Source: Theropithecus gelada (lineage: Eukaryota > Chordata > Mammalia > Primates > Cercopithecidae). Taken from it: a stretch of 64,000 bases of DNA. The position numbers and the translations under genes were made by a program. Shown piece after piece: positions 22,923 to 34,890 of this stretch (the first letter of the stretch is position 1; each line of letters opens with the position of its first letter). The notes under the pieces are model-generated. The model saw only the letters and a program-made list of their open reading frames with translations. It searched no databases and had not been told where the DNA came from. The DNA lies in assembly GCF_003255815.1 (NCBI RefSeq), contig NC_037668.1, positions 68,815,445 to 68,879,444 on the forward strand. Reading direction: 5' to 3'.

Positions 22923-23585
22923 AGTATAGTCCTTTTTAAAGGGAAATGAGAATGCCTCTCCATTTCACACTAATGAGGCTATCCCTGCAGTCTAGAGTTT
23001 ATTCTAGACACAGCATTTTAAACTTAAATGGATCAAGAAAAGAAAACTCTAAAATCAAGCTGAACCTGGGGTTGGGTAGGGGGGAGAAAAAAAAGAGAAG
23101 AGAGCTCAAGATGATGAGGGGCTTAGAAACTATCCAATCTCAAAAATAGCGGGGAAAAAAAGCCCTAGTGAAACAAGAGTATGTGAAAACGTTTCAGATG
23201 AAACAAAAACCAAATTAGAGCCAATGGATAGATACTGGGGAAAGCATATTTCAGCTTAAAGTAAAAAACAGTATTTTTAGACATTCAAGCTATCACAAAT
23301 TAAAAGTGCTCCTTTGGGAGGTTACAGTCTCTGTCTGTGGAAGCATTTAAGTAAGAGCAAATGAGCATTTATAGGGATGGGTTTCAAGATGAGTCTTAAA
23401 TTAGGTGGGAGGTTGAATTTGATTTCCTCTAGTCCCAGCACTCTAAGATTCTATATTTTACTTTCCTCACATCTCACATTTAATAGTAGCGCAAATAACT
23501 GATTCTTAACCAATGTAACTTTTAGATGGGAGAGAAATGGTAAAGAGTAACTCTGAAGTCTGTATTTATTGATAAGAAGTAATAC
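22923..23585. other. Unassigned intronic sequence
   Basis: About 660 bp. No gene or clear repeat was recognised. Confidence 0.5.
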
Positions 23586-23589
23586 TCAT

Positions 23590-23850
23590 GCTGGTGGATA
23601 CACATTTTTTCAAAATTTTAATTTTCATTTGAAACCTTAAATTTATAATTGACAGAAAATGCTTACAGGTTGTCTTCCTTGAAGTGACCAGATCATTTCA
23701 TTTTGGAGAAAATGTCTGCTAAATATCCAAGTCAGCTGTTTTTTTCAAGCAAAGATAATATTCCATGAAAAAAGTAGCTAGTTGAGCTTACAACTCAAAC
23801 AATTACACAAATGCTTTTTCCTGAGTCAACTATCATACTTGGATATCTTT
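23590..23850 (+). mobile_element. Second fragment of the hAT-like DNA relic seen at 15.8-16.03 kb
   Basis: 'ttttaattttcatttgaaac', 'aaaaaagtagctagttgagc' and 'acacaaatgctttttcctga' parallel the text at 15800-16030 at about the same spacing and orientation. Both are copies of one family. Confidence 0.65.
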
Positions 23851-23970
23851 AAAATGAAGAAACTGAACTCAGAGAAGTTAAAAGACTGGCCAAAGGCCAC
23901 ATAGCTAAAGCTAGGAGTTGAACCTAGATCTTTTGGTCTCCAAAGTCTATGTTCTTTCCACTGTTACTCT
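23835..23970 (-). repeat. MIR SINE
   Basis: 'gaagaaactgaactcagaga ... ggccacatagctaaagctag' is the MIR core in antisense. Confidence 0.75.
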
Positions 23971-25155
23971 GAAACCAATGAATAAAACAAGAGTGTATAC
24001 CTGAATAAAAGAGAGAATATAAAGAACTAAACATGCCTAGTTATAATAATGAAGGACAGTAGGCCTCTGCTGCCTTCTAGGTTTCTCTAAATAATCCTTA
24101 CGAGTCTTAACTGCCCAAAAGAATTTATCATCAGATTTATCTTCTCTATAGCAACAGAGCATAGGGAATTGGGAATAAATTAATAAAATGTAAAATAGGC
24201 TATCGCGCGCGCACACGCGTGTGTGTGTGTCCAGATGGCACAGGAGAGGATGAACAATGGAAAAGAAAAAAGAGCTGGGGAAAATCCATTTGGTTTATCA
24301 GTTTCCTGGACTGGAATCTTATTTTTCATTCACAGCAGTGTATCACTGGCCTTGGTACAGTAATTTAGAGGATATGTTCTTTATTAGCTTTGCTCAACTT
24401 GGCTGGGTTCAGCTATGTGCTGCCAGCTGGGCTGATGCCAAGGCTGAAACTCCAGTCTTCTAAATTCCAGTTCACTTAAACAGCATGGGTTGTCTCCTGC
24501 TCCGATCCAGCCCAGTTTAACACTTTTGGTACTCCATATCCAGCTCCTTTTTTCCCTCCTGACTCATTCCTACAACATGGGTAGAGGACCTCTGCAACTA
24601 CAAAGACATGTCACATTTTCCTGGGGACTTCAGGCTGATAAATCTGCAGAGAGTGGGGGAAAACATAACTAAAATCATGCATGATAGGATCACAGACTTC
24701 AAAAGCCTCATATGACTGAAACTAAAAGGTGCAACTGACCTTAGTTTTCTAGGGCAGTAAGTAAGATGATTCAGGAGCAGTTTCAGCAAGTGGAGGGCTA
24801 TATCTTAGAAGATGGTCTGCTAATGGCTAGTCAAGCTTAGGCCACTCAGAAAAGTGGCATGAAAGCACATGGTGAGAAAGCACCTGCTAGTCAGCCAAAC
24901 AGTCAAAAACATTCCAGCTTTCCTTAGCACAAGATAATAAATTTTAACAGCTTACAACCATGATCCTGCCTTCTTGCCATATCACTCCCATAACCTCCTC
25001 TTTTTTCTTTGCTTGGTTTGAGTTTGCCAGGTTTTTCTCATCTTCTTAACATATATAAATGCTTATGTTTTGTTTTTCTTCTAGTAAGTCATTATTGAGA
25101 TTAAGAAATTCTCATTTATAACTGTAATATATCCTCAAAAATGATCTAGGGAATC
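23971..25155. other. Unassigned intronic sequence
   Basis: About 1.2 kb without a recognised repeat or exon, apart from the alternating CG/CA/TG tract at 24204-24230. Confidence 0.5.
24204..24230. repeat. Alternating purine-pyrimidine (CG/CA/TG) tract
   Basis: 27 consecutive bases of strict alternation: four CG steps, then CACACGCG, then (TG)n. Such sequence readily forms Z-DNA. Confidence 0.9.
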
Positions 25156-25159
25156 AAGG

Positions 25160-25480
25160 GAAGAATTTTTTTTTTTTTTTTTTTTAAAAGATAGAGTTTC
25201 ACTCTGTCACCCAGGTTGGAGTGCAGCGGTATGATCTCGGCTCACTGAAACCTCCACCTCCCAGGTTCAAGTGATTCTCCTGTGTCAGTCTCTTGAGTAG
25301 CTAGGATTACAGGCATAAGCCACCACTCCTGGCTAATTTATTTTATGTTTTTATTTTTAGTAGAGATGAGGTTTCACCATGTTGGCCAGGCTGGTCTTGA
25401 ACTCCTGACCTCCAGTGATCCATCCACCTTGGCCTCCCAAAGTTCTGGGATTATAGGCATGAGCCACTGTACCCGGTCCA
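25160..25480 (-). mobile_element. Alu
   Basis: Antisense Alu with a long T-run (25165-25183), diverged in the middle, ending ccactgtacccggtcc. Confidence 0.9.
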
Positions 25481-26509
25481 AGGGAAGAAATTTAGTAACA
25501 CAATTTATCACTGGTTTTCAATAAGATTTTCCTGAAAATCATCAACACTTATTTAAAATTGGGGATTTTGTAAATTGACATGTATTGATGCTGGCACAGT
25601 AGGTGTTACAATAAAAGCTTGCCAAAAAAACCCTATATGAGTTCTATGTATTCCCAAGAAAACAGTAAATGTGGTCAAATTTATGAACTGCGTAAATCAC
25701 ATCTCACTATTTCAAACAGCTTCCGAGATGCCAATTGCTTCATTACACAGGTCAAAAACTGCTACCATTCTCAGGCATCTGGAGTTTGTGAGGGCAAGAG
25801 AGAGAAAGAATGGGCAGAGTCAAAGGGGCAGCTTAAGGATTCTGGAAGAGAGGTATGGAATGGGAGTTTTTTATCTGGTCCCTTGGGGAGACCTAATTAC
25901 AATCAGTGGGAGAACCCAGATTCTCTGCTTCATAATCTACTGCCACTCATCTCACTTCCCCATTTTCCTATTTCTATTTGTGTACCACAAGCATATAATC
26001 AAGAAAAAATCAGTTACGAGAGTACTGGTTCACTGCACAAGCCTCATCTCATATTTATTCTTCCTGACCAAAATAGAGCACTTTCCTGGCGCTGTGTGCA
26101 GTTCCCTATTCTTGAGAAGCCTGGGCATCTTGATTCAGATGCAAGTAACACACAGTGGGCATCTACTATGTGCTACATGGTGCTATGCATTTGCCACCAA
26201 TTTTCTCATTTCAATCATTCAATCAACTGGGGAGGTAGACACTTGTCTATCACCTCCACTAAACCTAGCACTGCTTACATGAGCCTACAACTATGGATAG
26301 ATAGGTGAATAAAGGACAGATTTACCAGATGTGATGAGATCACAAGGCCAAAGCTGAAATAAGGACAGAGACTATATGTGTACATGTGTTTATGGAGGAG
26401 GAAATGATATATAAATAAGGGCAAGGTCTGCACACAATATACCTGAGAGGATATAAGGGAAAATAGTAGCTGAGTGGCTATTCTCATTAAAGGCACCAAA
26501 AAGTTAGCT
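25481..26509. other. Unassigned intron with two long overlapping open frames
   Basis: Plus-strand frames of 229 codons (25619-26308) and 203 codons (25671-26282) overlap in different frames. Neither shows a recognisable domain. The C-terminal parts run through a MIR-like antisense stretch (about 26145-26270), so I do not call a gene. Confidence 0.55.
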
Positions 26510-26670
26510 TTGATTTGGAATCTTTCAACACAAATAAATGATAAATGTTTGTGGTGACAGATATCCCAATTACCCTGATTTAATCATTAAGCATTATATG
26601 CATGTATCAAAATATCACAGGTACTCCATCAAAATGTACATTACATATCAATAAAAACAAACAAAAAAAG
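26510..26670 (+). mobile_element. Old L1 3' terminal fragment
   Basis: 'gtttgtggtgacagatatcc ... ggtactccatcaaaatgtac' with an A-rich end. It is paralogous to 12770-12905. Confidence 0.75.
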
Positions 26671-26995
26671 GATTTGCTTCACTTATTAACCAACATGCTC
26701 ATATCTTTTCTGACAGTCAACTAGTGGCTAGTGAACACACCTTCTCAGAAGACAAGAGGGGTATATTAGCTGCCAAACCTGTAGAGACCACACCCTCCTG
26801 GTCATTGTGGCTTTTTAGAAAAAAAAGTTAGGTGGAAGGGCAGAGGGTAGTTGAGGTATAGAGGTGTACATGTGTTTAGTAACTGAGATGTGAGTGAATG
26901 TGGCCTCTGGAAACAAATCTTAGTGCCCTGAGCCACTCTTACTTTGGGCCATCAGGTTTCCAAAATTTAAAAACCGTAACATTAGTTTAAATAGC
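26671..26995. other. Unassigned intronic sequence
   Basis: About 325 bp, nothing recognised. Confidence 0.5.
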
Positions 26996-26997
26996 TT

Positions 26998-27306
26998 TTT
27001 TTTTTTTTTTTTCCAGACGCAGTTTCACTCTTGCTGCCCAGGCTGGAGTGCAGTGGCGCAATCTCGGTTCACTGCAACCTCTGCCTCCTGGGTTCAAGTG
27101 ATTCTCCTGCTTCAGCCTCCAAAGTAGCTGGGATTACAGGTGCCTGCCACCACGCCTAGCTAATTTTTAATTTTTTTTTGTATTTCTGTAGAGATGGGGT
27201 TTCACCATGTTGGCCAAGCTGGTCTTGAACTCCTGACCTCAGGTGATCCACCCATCTCAGCCTCCCAAAGTGCTGGGATTACAGGCATGAGCCACTGTGC
27301 CTGGCC
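26998..27306 (-). mobile_element. Alu
   Basis: Antisense Alu with a T-run at 26996-27012, ending ccactgtgcctggcc. Confidence 0.92.
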
Positions 27307-27734
27307 GTAAATAGCTTTTAATCTATCAAAATTGTCATAGATGTGAGTAGTCGTCTTATTTTTTGTAATTAAGTGAATATCTGAATAACGGCTTTAGATG
27401 AGGATGAATAGAAATGGAATCAGAAAATATAGTATAACCTATTTCAGTTAACAGATATTATGTAATAATTGGCATGTTCCAAGTGTTGGGGAAATAAAGA
27501 GGCAGTTAATAAATTAGTTCCATTTAACATGGACTCCAGGTAGAAAAGAATCCCAACTTCCTAGGCATGACAGAAAGGAGAATTTTAGCTACTCATAAAT
27601 GCTTAAACTGAAAACTTGGTTTATTTTACATTGTACCGGGCTTGTTAAATAAATAAAATAGTCACAATAGGTGATACACTTTAAGAACTTGCATTTTGTC
27701 TTCTTTATTCAAAGAATATGCCCCCACCCCGACT
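27307..27734. other. Unassigned intronic sequence
   Basis: About 430 bp, nothing recognised. Confidence 0.5.
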
Positions 27735-27922
27735 CCAATCTTATCCTCACCACAATGTCACTGCTTCAGTTTTCTCTGTCACCTGGAATATTGTAACAGC
27801 TTGTTAACGGACATCCCTGACTCTAGCATCTAGAAGCCACCTGTCCTTTCATTGTTGCCAAAATGGTCCTTCTAAAACACAAATCTGGGCTGTAACTCTA
27901 TTACTTAAAAGCTCATTCAACA
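27735..27922 (+). mobile_element. L2 LINE fragment
   Basis: 'ggtccttctaaaacacaaat' and 'ctgggctgtaactctattac' are L2 3'-region text. It appears to continue at 28613-28745 and 29060-29460. Confidence 0.65.
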
Positions 27923-27941
27923 GGTTTGTGTTTTTTGTTTT

Positions 27942-28234
27942 TTGTTTTTTTTTTGAGACAGAGTCTTGCTCTGTCACCCAGGCTGGAGTACAGGTACAGT
28001 GGCACAATCTTGGCTCACTGCAACCTCCACCTCCTGGGTTTAAGCGATTCTCCTGCCTCAGCCTCCCTAGTAGCTGGGATTACAAGGGCATGCCACCATG
28101 CCCAGCTAATTTTTGTATTTTTAGTAGAGACAGGGTTTTGCCATCTTGGCCAGGCTGGTCTCGAACCCCTGACCTCAGGTGATCTGCCCGCTTCAGCCTG
28201 CCAAAGTGCCGGCATTACAAGCATGCCCAGTCAG
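27942..28234 (-). mobile_element. Alu
   Basis: Antisense Alu. The end is eroded ('ccggcattacaagcatgccc'). Confidence 0.9.
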
Positions 28235-28241
28235 TAGTTCT

Positions 28242-28610
28242 TGATTTAGTTTGGATATTTTGTCCCTACCCAAATCTCATGTCAAACTGTAAGCCCCAAC
28301 ATCGGAGGTGGGGCCTGGTGGGAGGTGTTTAAGTCATGGGGGTGGATTCCTCCTGGTGTGGTTCTGTCCTTGAGATAGTGAGTTCTGGTTGTCATAAAAG
28401 TGTGACATCCCCCTCCCCACACTGCCATGTGCCCGCTGTGGCTTTGCCTTCCACCATGAGTAAAAGCTCCCTGAGGCCTCCCCAGAAGCCAAGCTATGCA
28501 GCAACATGTTTATACAGCCCGTAGAACTGTGAGCCAATGAAACCTCTTTTCTTTATAAATTACCCAGTCTTAGGTATTTCTTTATGGCAATGCAAAAATG
28601 GCCTAATACA
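28242..28610 (+). mobile_element. Solo MaLR LTR (MST-type)
   Basis: 369 bp from TGATTTAGTTTGGATATTTT to GGCCTAATACA. It carries the MaLR text 'cccaaatctcatgtcaaact', 'gtggggcctggtgggaggtg' and 'tttataaattacccagtctt'. It is flanked by the perfect 5-bp duplication GTTCT (28237-28241 and 28611-28615). No internal retroviral sequence is present: it is a solo LTR, non-coding. Confidence 0.92.
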
Positions 28611-28612
28611 GT

Positions 28613-28745
28613 TCTCAATGCTCATAAGGTAAAAATCCAGATCCTTAAGACAGTCTATAAGAGAGAAGCATTCTGTGTCTTCCTCTGCTGTGCCTTATCT
28701 CTTTCTGCTCCTCTCCTTACACCCTACAATCTAGCCATTTAACTT
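28613..28745 (+). mobile_element. L2 LINE fragment (continued)
   Basis: 'aggtaaaaatccagatcctt ... cccta caatctagcc'-type text fits L2 after the previous segment. Weak alone. Confidence 0.5.
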
Positions 28746-28769
28746 TTTTTGTTTGTTTGTTTTTGTTCT

Positions 28770-29056
28770 TTTTTGAGATGGAGTCTTGCTCCATCGCCCA
28801 GGTTGGAGTGCAGTGGCACGATCTTGGTTCACTGCAACCTCTCCCTCCCAGGTTCAAGCGATTCTCCTGCCTCAGCCTCCTGAGTAGCTGGCACTACAAG
28901 CGCCAGCCACCACACCCAGCTAATTTTTGTATTTTTAGTAGAGACGGGGTTTCACCATATTGGCCAGGCTGGTCTCTAACTCCTGACCTGATAATCCACC
29001 CACCTCTGCCTCCCAAAGTGCTGGGATTATAGGCGTGAGTCACTATGCCTGGCCTT
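28770..29056 (-). mobile_element. Alu
   Basis: Antisense Alu preceded by a (GTTT)n-rich tail. Confidence 0.92.
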
Positions 29057-29059
29057 AAC

Positions 29060-29460
29060 TATTTTTTAATTCCTTGACCATACTTTTTTTTTTTTTCCTT
29101 AACTTCTGGCCCTACACTAATCAGTTTTCACTGCTAGCCATTCTTAAGGTTTCAGCTTAGACATCACTTCATTTGGAAGCCTTCGTTTGGAAGTCTTGTC
29201 CTTTATTCATCCATTTACCCAATAGCTATAGAGCAGCCCATGTTAGGCATGTTAGGCTCGAGGGAGGTTATAGAGATTTCCAACCTCCAATCCCCTCAGT
29301 CTAGGTTGGGGTCCCTCTGTACTTTATTCCTCCAAAGTCGTAATTCTTTATTGGTCTGTATGTTCACAAAACTGTAACACTCAATGGTAGAATCCCCATC
29401 AACTGAACCAATGACTAGTGCTTAATCATGACTTGATAGTTAGAATTTGAATAAATGGAT
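29060..29460 (+). mobile_element. L2 LINE fragment, 3' part
   Basis: 'ggtttcagcttagacatcac', 'ttcatttggaagccttcgtt' and a terminal 'gaatttgaataaatggatgg'-like end match the L2 3' region. Confidence 0.6.
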
Positions 29461-29579
29461 GGATAAAGAAGATCAGTCTATCAGGTGACCTCATGTTGAG
29501 ACCTACAAGTTAGCCTTAGTTGTATTATTCTTGCCTCTATCCTCATTTTTCTCTCTGTAGTCTACGATTACAATTTTTT

Positions 29580-29882
29580 CTTTTTTTTTTTTTTTTTGAG
29601 ATAAGAGTCTCGCTCTGTCACCAGGCTGGAGTGCAGTGGCACAATCTTGGCTCACTGCAACCTCTGCCTCCCGAGTTCAAGTGATTCTCCTTCCTCAGCC
29701 TCTCCTCCTGAGTAGCTGGGACTACAGGTGCGCACCACCACACACAGCTAATTTTTGTATTTTTAGTAGAGATGGGGTTTCACCATGTTGGCCAGGATGG
29801 TCTCGATCTCTTGAACTCATGATCCGCCTGCCTCGGCCTCCCAAAGTGCTGGGATTACAGGCGTGAGCCACTGCGCCTAGCC
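29580..29882 (-). mobile_element. Alu
   Basis: Antisense Alu, T-run 29580-29597, with a small duplication in 'cctcctcctgagtagctggg'. Confidence 0.92.
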
Positions 29883-30845
29883 TAGGATTACAATTTTAAC
29901 TGTTTCTGCCCCAGAATCCCAAAGTGATTGTGGCATAATTTCCTATGTGGTTTTACAACAAAAAGAGAACTTTCTTTAAGTATGGAAAGCACTTTCCAAA
30001 GAAAAAAAGGAAGAGATATTCTGGAAGTTTTGTTTTTAAGCATCAAATTATTACCCTCCAGACCAGGGTAAGAATCCTGTACATGAGCCACAACGTTGAG
30101 TCTGATTTTGAAATTTTTGCTTTGTACAAAGAAACCTGTCACAGGCAGAAAGGGTAGACTGAGAGGGTAAAAGAGGCCTGGTTGCCCATGTACTCTAACA
30201 GGTATGCTAAAGTGCAGCACCTCCACTAGATTCTTGTATTTGGATTAGCATGTAGAGAGCAGACAGATCCAGTTTAACAACATATGAAGTCACAAGAAAC
30301 AAATGTACTAATCCAGAATAGCACTATATTAATTTACAATAAAAATATAAAGTAGCTTGGGTCTCATGTTCTCTTGCTGCTGTCGATCTACATAGGAAGC
30401 TAAGGTATAATCTGAAACTGGCTTTCCCAGCCTGAAATCAGAGCAAGAGGAAGTCAAGTGGATTATTATGATGGCTAAAGGTATGATTAGCATCATAGTC
30501 ATGACATATATACTGAATACTTCATTTTGCTTTTTAAATTTAAAAAGTAAAGCATGTATCTGTTTCAGTTTTATTTTAAGTCACAAATAAGCTAAAAGTA
30601 AAAAGCTTCTGCCTTTTATAACCAAGTACTCTGGATTAGTTGGAAGCTTGGTAGTTATTACCCATCAGAGTTCACTTGGTCACAGGAGTTTAACAGCTAA
30701 AAGGGATACTACTTGGCTTAGAAAAGGAGAAAAAGAGAGGCAGCAGACAGCTGGCACATGGGAATTACTTCAAAAAGGCAGAGATAGGTGAGCTGATGAA
30801 TCTAAAATCATGTAGGAGACACAGGCACAGGAGTCACCTGCTACC
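29883..30845. other. Unassigned intronic sequence
   Basis: About 960 bp. A 112-codon minus frame (29888-30226) has no family features. Nothing else recognised. Confidence 0.5.
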
Positions 30846-30849
30846 TATT

Positions 30850-31005
30850 CCCAAGATCATTAAATCATACAGTATTACAGAGGTAAAAGTGCCCACTAGG
30901 GATCATGTAGTTCAGTCTCTCACATGTAAGAATAACTTGTTCAATGACGTAAACAAGTTTGCGGTCTGGTTGGGACTAGAACCCAGTTTAGTGCTCTGAT
31001 ATTAC
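30850..31005 (+). repeat. Ancient repeat fragment
   Basis: 'cagtattacagaggtaaaag ... gggactagaacccag' resembles 18170 and 39795. Family not named. Confidence 0.45.
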
Positions 31006-31194
31006 ACCATATTTCTTCTTTCCTATTTTTTATCAGGATTTGGAAGCCAAAATCCAGGGTCTCAAATGAAGCTTTGAAGAAGGGCCAAAGGAGAATGGGA
31101 AGAGTATCAGCGAGACAAGTGTGAAAACAATATGCCTCAGTGATATTGGTCCTGACAGGTGGCTCTACTAAAAGATCTCCATGGTCTCACTCTC

Positions 31195-31365
31195 TAGACT
31201 CAGATATTAACAGAGCCAAGTCATTTAATTATCTGAGCTTCAGTTTTCTCATAAATAAAATGTATCTGAAAATAATTATATCTTGTTCAGAGTTACCAGA
31301 AAATAAAATGAAAATCTGTGTGTAAAGGAACATTAAATAAATATTGGTTTTTCCTATTTGCCATG
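31195..31365 (+). repeat. MIR SINE fragment
   Basis: 'gagccaagtcatttaattat', 'ctgagcttcagttttctcat' and later 'ggaacattaaataaatattg' follow MIR order. Confidence 0.65.
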
Positions 31366-32335
31366 AGTAAGAAACATTATCTTAGTCTGAATTTTTAACA
31401 TTTGCATACTAATGACCAGAAGGTAGGAAAGGAGGAGGAAATAGTATGATTAGAAAGAGAACAGGCTTACACACAGAGAACAACTTGTTTTGTGAAATGA
31501 ATTGAGTAACCACATTTTTTCCACATTGCATCACTTGCTCCTTAGCCAGGACACTGAGACTGCGGGCCAACCTCTGCTGTTATAGAAAGCACTTTTGTAG
31601 GACTTACTGAGGGTGTAAAGTGTGGGAGGCAACAGTTGTTAGAGGGAACCACCTAACTGCTGGAATGATGACTGAAGCACCTAATCTGGAAATGTCACCT
31701 GGAAGGCCTCTCTGTACCTTCTGAGCCTGGTCCTCTGACCATCTTCTGTTGAAAATCTAAGGACTCCAGAGACACACAGAAGAGAGGAAAACAGCAAACT
31801 TCTCTGGAAGCATCAGCCACAGAGTGAGTCATATTTCTTATCAGCAAGGTTTGCTGCCAGAAAGGAATGCATATCCAGCAACCTGGACACAAAGACCGTC
31901 AGCTCTGTTGGCTCTGGAGAACTACCTAACTGCTCTAGATTTTTTAGTCAAAAGAACAGTGAATTCCCTGGGCATGAAAATGAGAAAATCAACCTATTAA
32001 CTGAATAAAGCTCAGAGCACCAAGGCTTATCCTGTTTTAGCCTCAAGTAACAAAAATGACTCTGCTATCAGTTCCAACGAACCTCTCTTCTTGCTGCTTC
32101 CATAGAACTATTACCTCACAGTGCTTCCTCACAGTGGATTTACCATACTGACCCCAGGGTACTTGTTTCTTGCATCACAGAGAGGAGTGGCACTTTCCTG
32201 AGCCAAGAAAAGTGTTTCCCTTTCATTCTGCCCCAGGATCTCTCCACCTCAGTGCGACTATCCTAATCCAAGCAACCTCATTTCTTCCTTGTCCACCATT
32301 ACCACTGTACAACTCATTCTCCACAGACCAGCTCA
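31366..32335. other. Unassigned intronic sequence
   Basis: About 970 bp. No exon, RNA gene or clear repeat. Confidence 0.5.
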
Positions 32336-32339
32336 AGTG

Positions 32340-33232
32340 ATTTTTTTTAAGATAATAGCTTTATTAAGTTACATACCACAAATTCACCCTACATTTTAGT
32401 GTTTTCTAAGATATTCACAGAGTTGTGCAAACATCACCCCTATCTAATTTTAAAACATTTTCATTATCCTCAAAAGAAATCCCAATAGCAGTCATTTCCC
32501 TTTTTCCCTCAGCCACTGGCAACCACAAATCTACTTCTGTCTATATGTTTTTGCCAGTTCTGGACATTTCATATAAATGTAATCATCAGTGATTATATTT
32601 TGTGACTGGCTTTTTCATTTAGCATAATGTTATTAAGATACATCTATATTGTAGAATGTATTAGTACTTTATTCCTTTTTTATTGCCAATTAGTATTTTG
32701 TCCTATAGTTATGCCACATTTTATTTATCCATTTATCAGATGATGAACATTTCGGTTGTTTTATCTTTTTGGCTACTATAAATAATGCTGCCATGAATGT
32801 TCATTATGTGTTTTATGTGTGGACATATGTTTTCTATTCTCTTGGGTATATATCTATGAGTGGAATTACTCGGTCACATGGTAACTCTTTAACGTTTTGA
32901 GTAACATCCAAACTGTTTTCTAAAGTGGTTGTAGCATTTTCCAATCTCACCAGTAATGTTAGAGGGTTCCAGTTTTTCCACATCCTCAGCAACATTTGTT
33001 ATTATCCGTCTTTTGCTTATAGCTGTATCCATGGGTGTGAAGTGGTATTTCACTGTGGCTTTGATTTGCCTTTCCCTAATGACAAATGATATTGAGCATC
33101 TTAAGTTCTTATTGGCTATTTGTGTATGTTATCTGTTGAAATATCTATCCAAATCTTTTGCTTATTTTAAAATTGGGTTGTCTTTTTTATTGAGTTATAA
33201 GTGTTCTTTTATATTCTGGATACAAGTCCAAG
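32340..33232 (-). mobile_element. Old L1 (L1M) 3' region
   Basis: Antisense L1 text: 'ttcacagagttgtgcaaaca', 'tttttggctactataaataa', 'tctcttgggtatatatctat', 'gtagcattttccaatctcac'. It is paralogous to 49975-50568 and 56690-57570. Confidence 0.85.
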
Positions 33233-33234
33233 TG

Positions 33235-34330
33235 ATTTTTTTAAAGCAAATCAAATCTTGTCACTTCCCTGGCTTAGTACCTTCTAATGGTTCCCTAACA
33301 TGTTTAGAATAAAATCCAATATTCCCACTCTGGTTTACAAGGTCCTACATGATTTGGTGCCTGCCCACTTCTCCAACATCATTTTGTACTGCTTGCTTTT
33401 GTTTGAGATAGAGTCTTTCTCTGTCGCCTGGGCTGCAGTGTATTGGTGCGATCTTGGCTCACTGCAACCTCTGCCTCTCGGGTTCAAGTGATTTTCCTGC
33501 CTCAGCCTCCTGAGTAGCTGAGATTACAGGCTTGTACCACCACACCCTGCTAATTTTTGTATTTTTAGTAGAGATGGGGCTTCACCATGTTGGCCAGGGT
33601 GGTCTCAAACTCCTGACTTAGGTGATACACCTGCCTCAGCCTCCCAAAGTGCTGGGATTACAGATGTGAGCCACTGCACCCAGCCCCTTGTACCACTTTC
33701 TTGCTCAGGCAATGCATTCTAGCCAGAGCAGTCTGCTTTCTGCCCTTGGGACAGAGCAAACTCACTCATGTCTCAGGATCATTATATGAGTTGTTCCTTC
33801 TGCCTGCTTGGAAGTCTCTTTCCTTGGATGACTCCTTCTCATCATTCAGGTCTCAATTCAAGTATCAACTTTTCAGACAAATTTCTTGAAAAGAAATTCT
33901 ACCTAAACAAGTTTCCCCTCTACAAAGAACTTTTGTGAATGATAAATATGTTCATTATTTTCATTGTGGTAATGGTTTCATGGATGTATACATATGTCAA
34001 AACTTTTCAAATTGTATACTTTAAATACATGCCATTTATCTTATGTCAATTATATTTCAATAGAGCTGTTAAACAAAAAAAAACCCTTTACAATTATACC
34101 TTATCACTATCCCATCATACTTTATTTCCTTAGGAGAAATTATTTTATTTCTGTCTATAAAAATTATCTATATGAAATTATCTTATTTCTTGATTTAAAT
34201 GTTTACCACCTGTTTCAGCCAACTAGAATGGAAACGTCATGAGCACAGCAATGTTGTTTATTTTTGTCACTTGTGTATTCTCAGCTTGGCTTACAATTAG
34301 GTGCTCAATAAATATTTGGCTAATTGAATG
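33235..34330 (+). mobile_element. L2 LINE, split by an Alu
   Basis: 'tcacttccctggcttagtac', 'aaggtcctacatgatttggt' (33240-33395), then 'gttccttctgcctgcttgga', 'ggtctcaattcaagtatcaa' (33790-33880) and 'gtgctcaataaatatttggc' (34302-34321). The order is that of the L2 3' region. 33900-34200 is less clear. Confidence 0.75.
33402..33687 (-). mobile_element. Alu
   Basis: Antisense Alu in the L2, 'gagatagagtctttctctgt' to 'cactgcacccagcccc'. Confidence 0.9.
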
Positions 34331-34679
34331 AATGAATTCAACAGAGGTTTAGAAAAGAGATCCTCAGACAATAAGAAGGGGGATTTTTCATTCCCTCAGA
34401 TTCACCAGTACTTTTTAGACTTAAGAGGATGAGATTATTATTATTATCTTTACTAAAAGCAGCTACCTCGAAATCTATTCTGGATCTTCTCCACTGTCAT
34501 CATCTGTATCATTTTACTCTTCATTTAGTCTCTGGCACTATTCTAGTACTTTATATATACTCTCTCATTGGTAGTGGTTAGTTTTATAATAATAGTATTA
34601 TAATAATGATAATACAGCATATTGTAATCATATATGTTATAGTTATAATATAGAATATAACTATAATGGCAACAGTAAT

Positions 34680-34890
34680 ACAATAAAAATTTGTTTAGCA
34701 CTTGCTAGTCATCAGATGTAAGCATTTTACCCATGTAATCTCATTTATTCCTCACAATAACTTCATGAAGTAGGTTTTCTACTTCATGATGTGGAATTTG
34801 TAGTTTAAGGAACTACACAACTGATAAAAGGCAGAGATGGACCACAAACCCATGTCTATCTTACTTCAAAGTTTGTTCTTTTTATCATCC
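34680..34890 (-). repeat. MIR SINE
   Basis: 'tgtttagcacttgctagtca ... cataatctcatttattcctc'-type text followed by 'aactgataaaaggcagagat', MIR antisense. Confidence 0.7.

Noticed and set aside
28242..28610. Promoter of an endogenous retrovirus gene
   Set aside because: It is a solo LTR with a clean 5-bp duplication and no internal sequence; no transcript evidence is visible.
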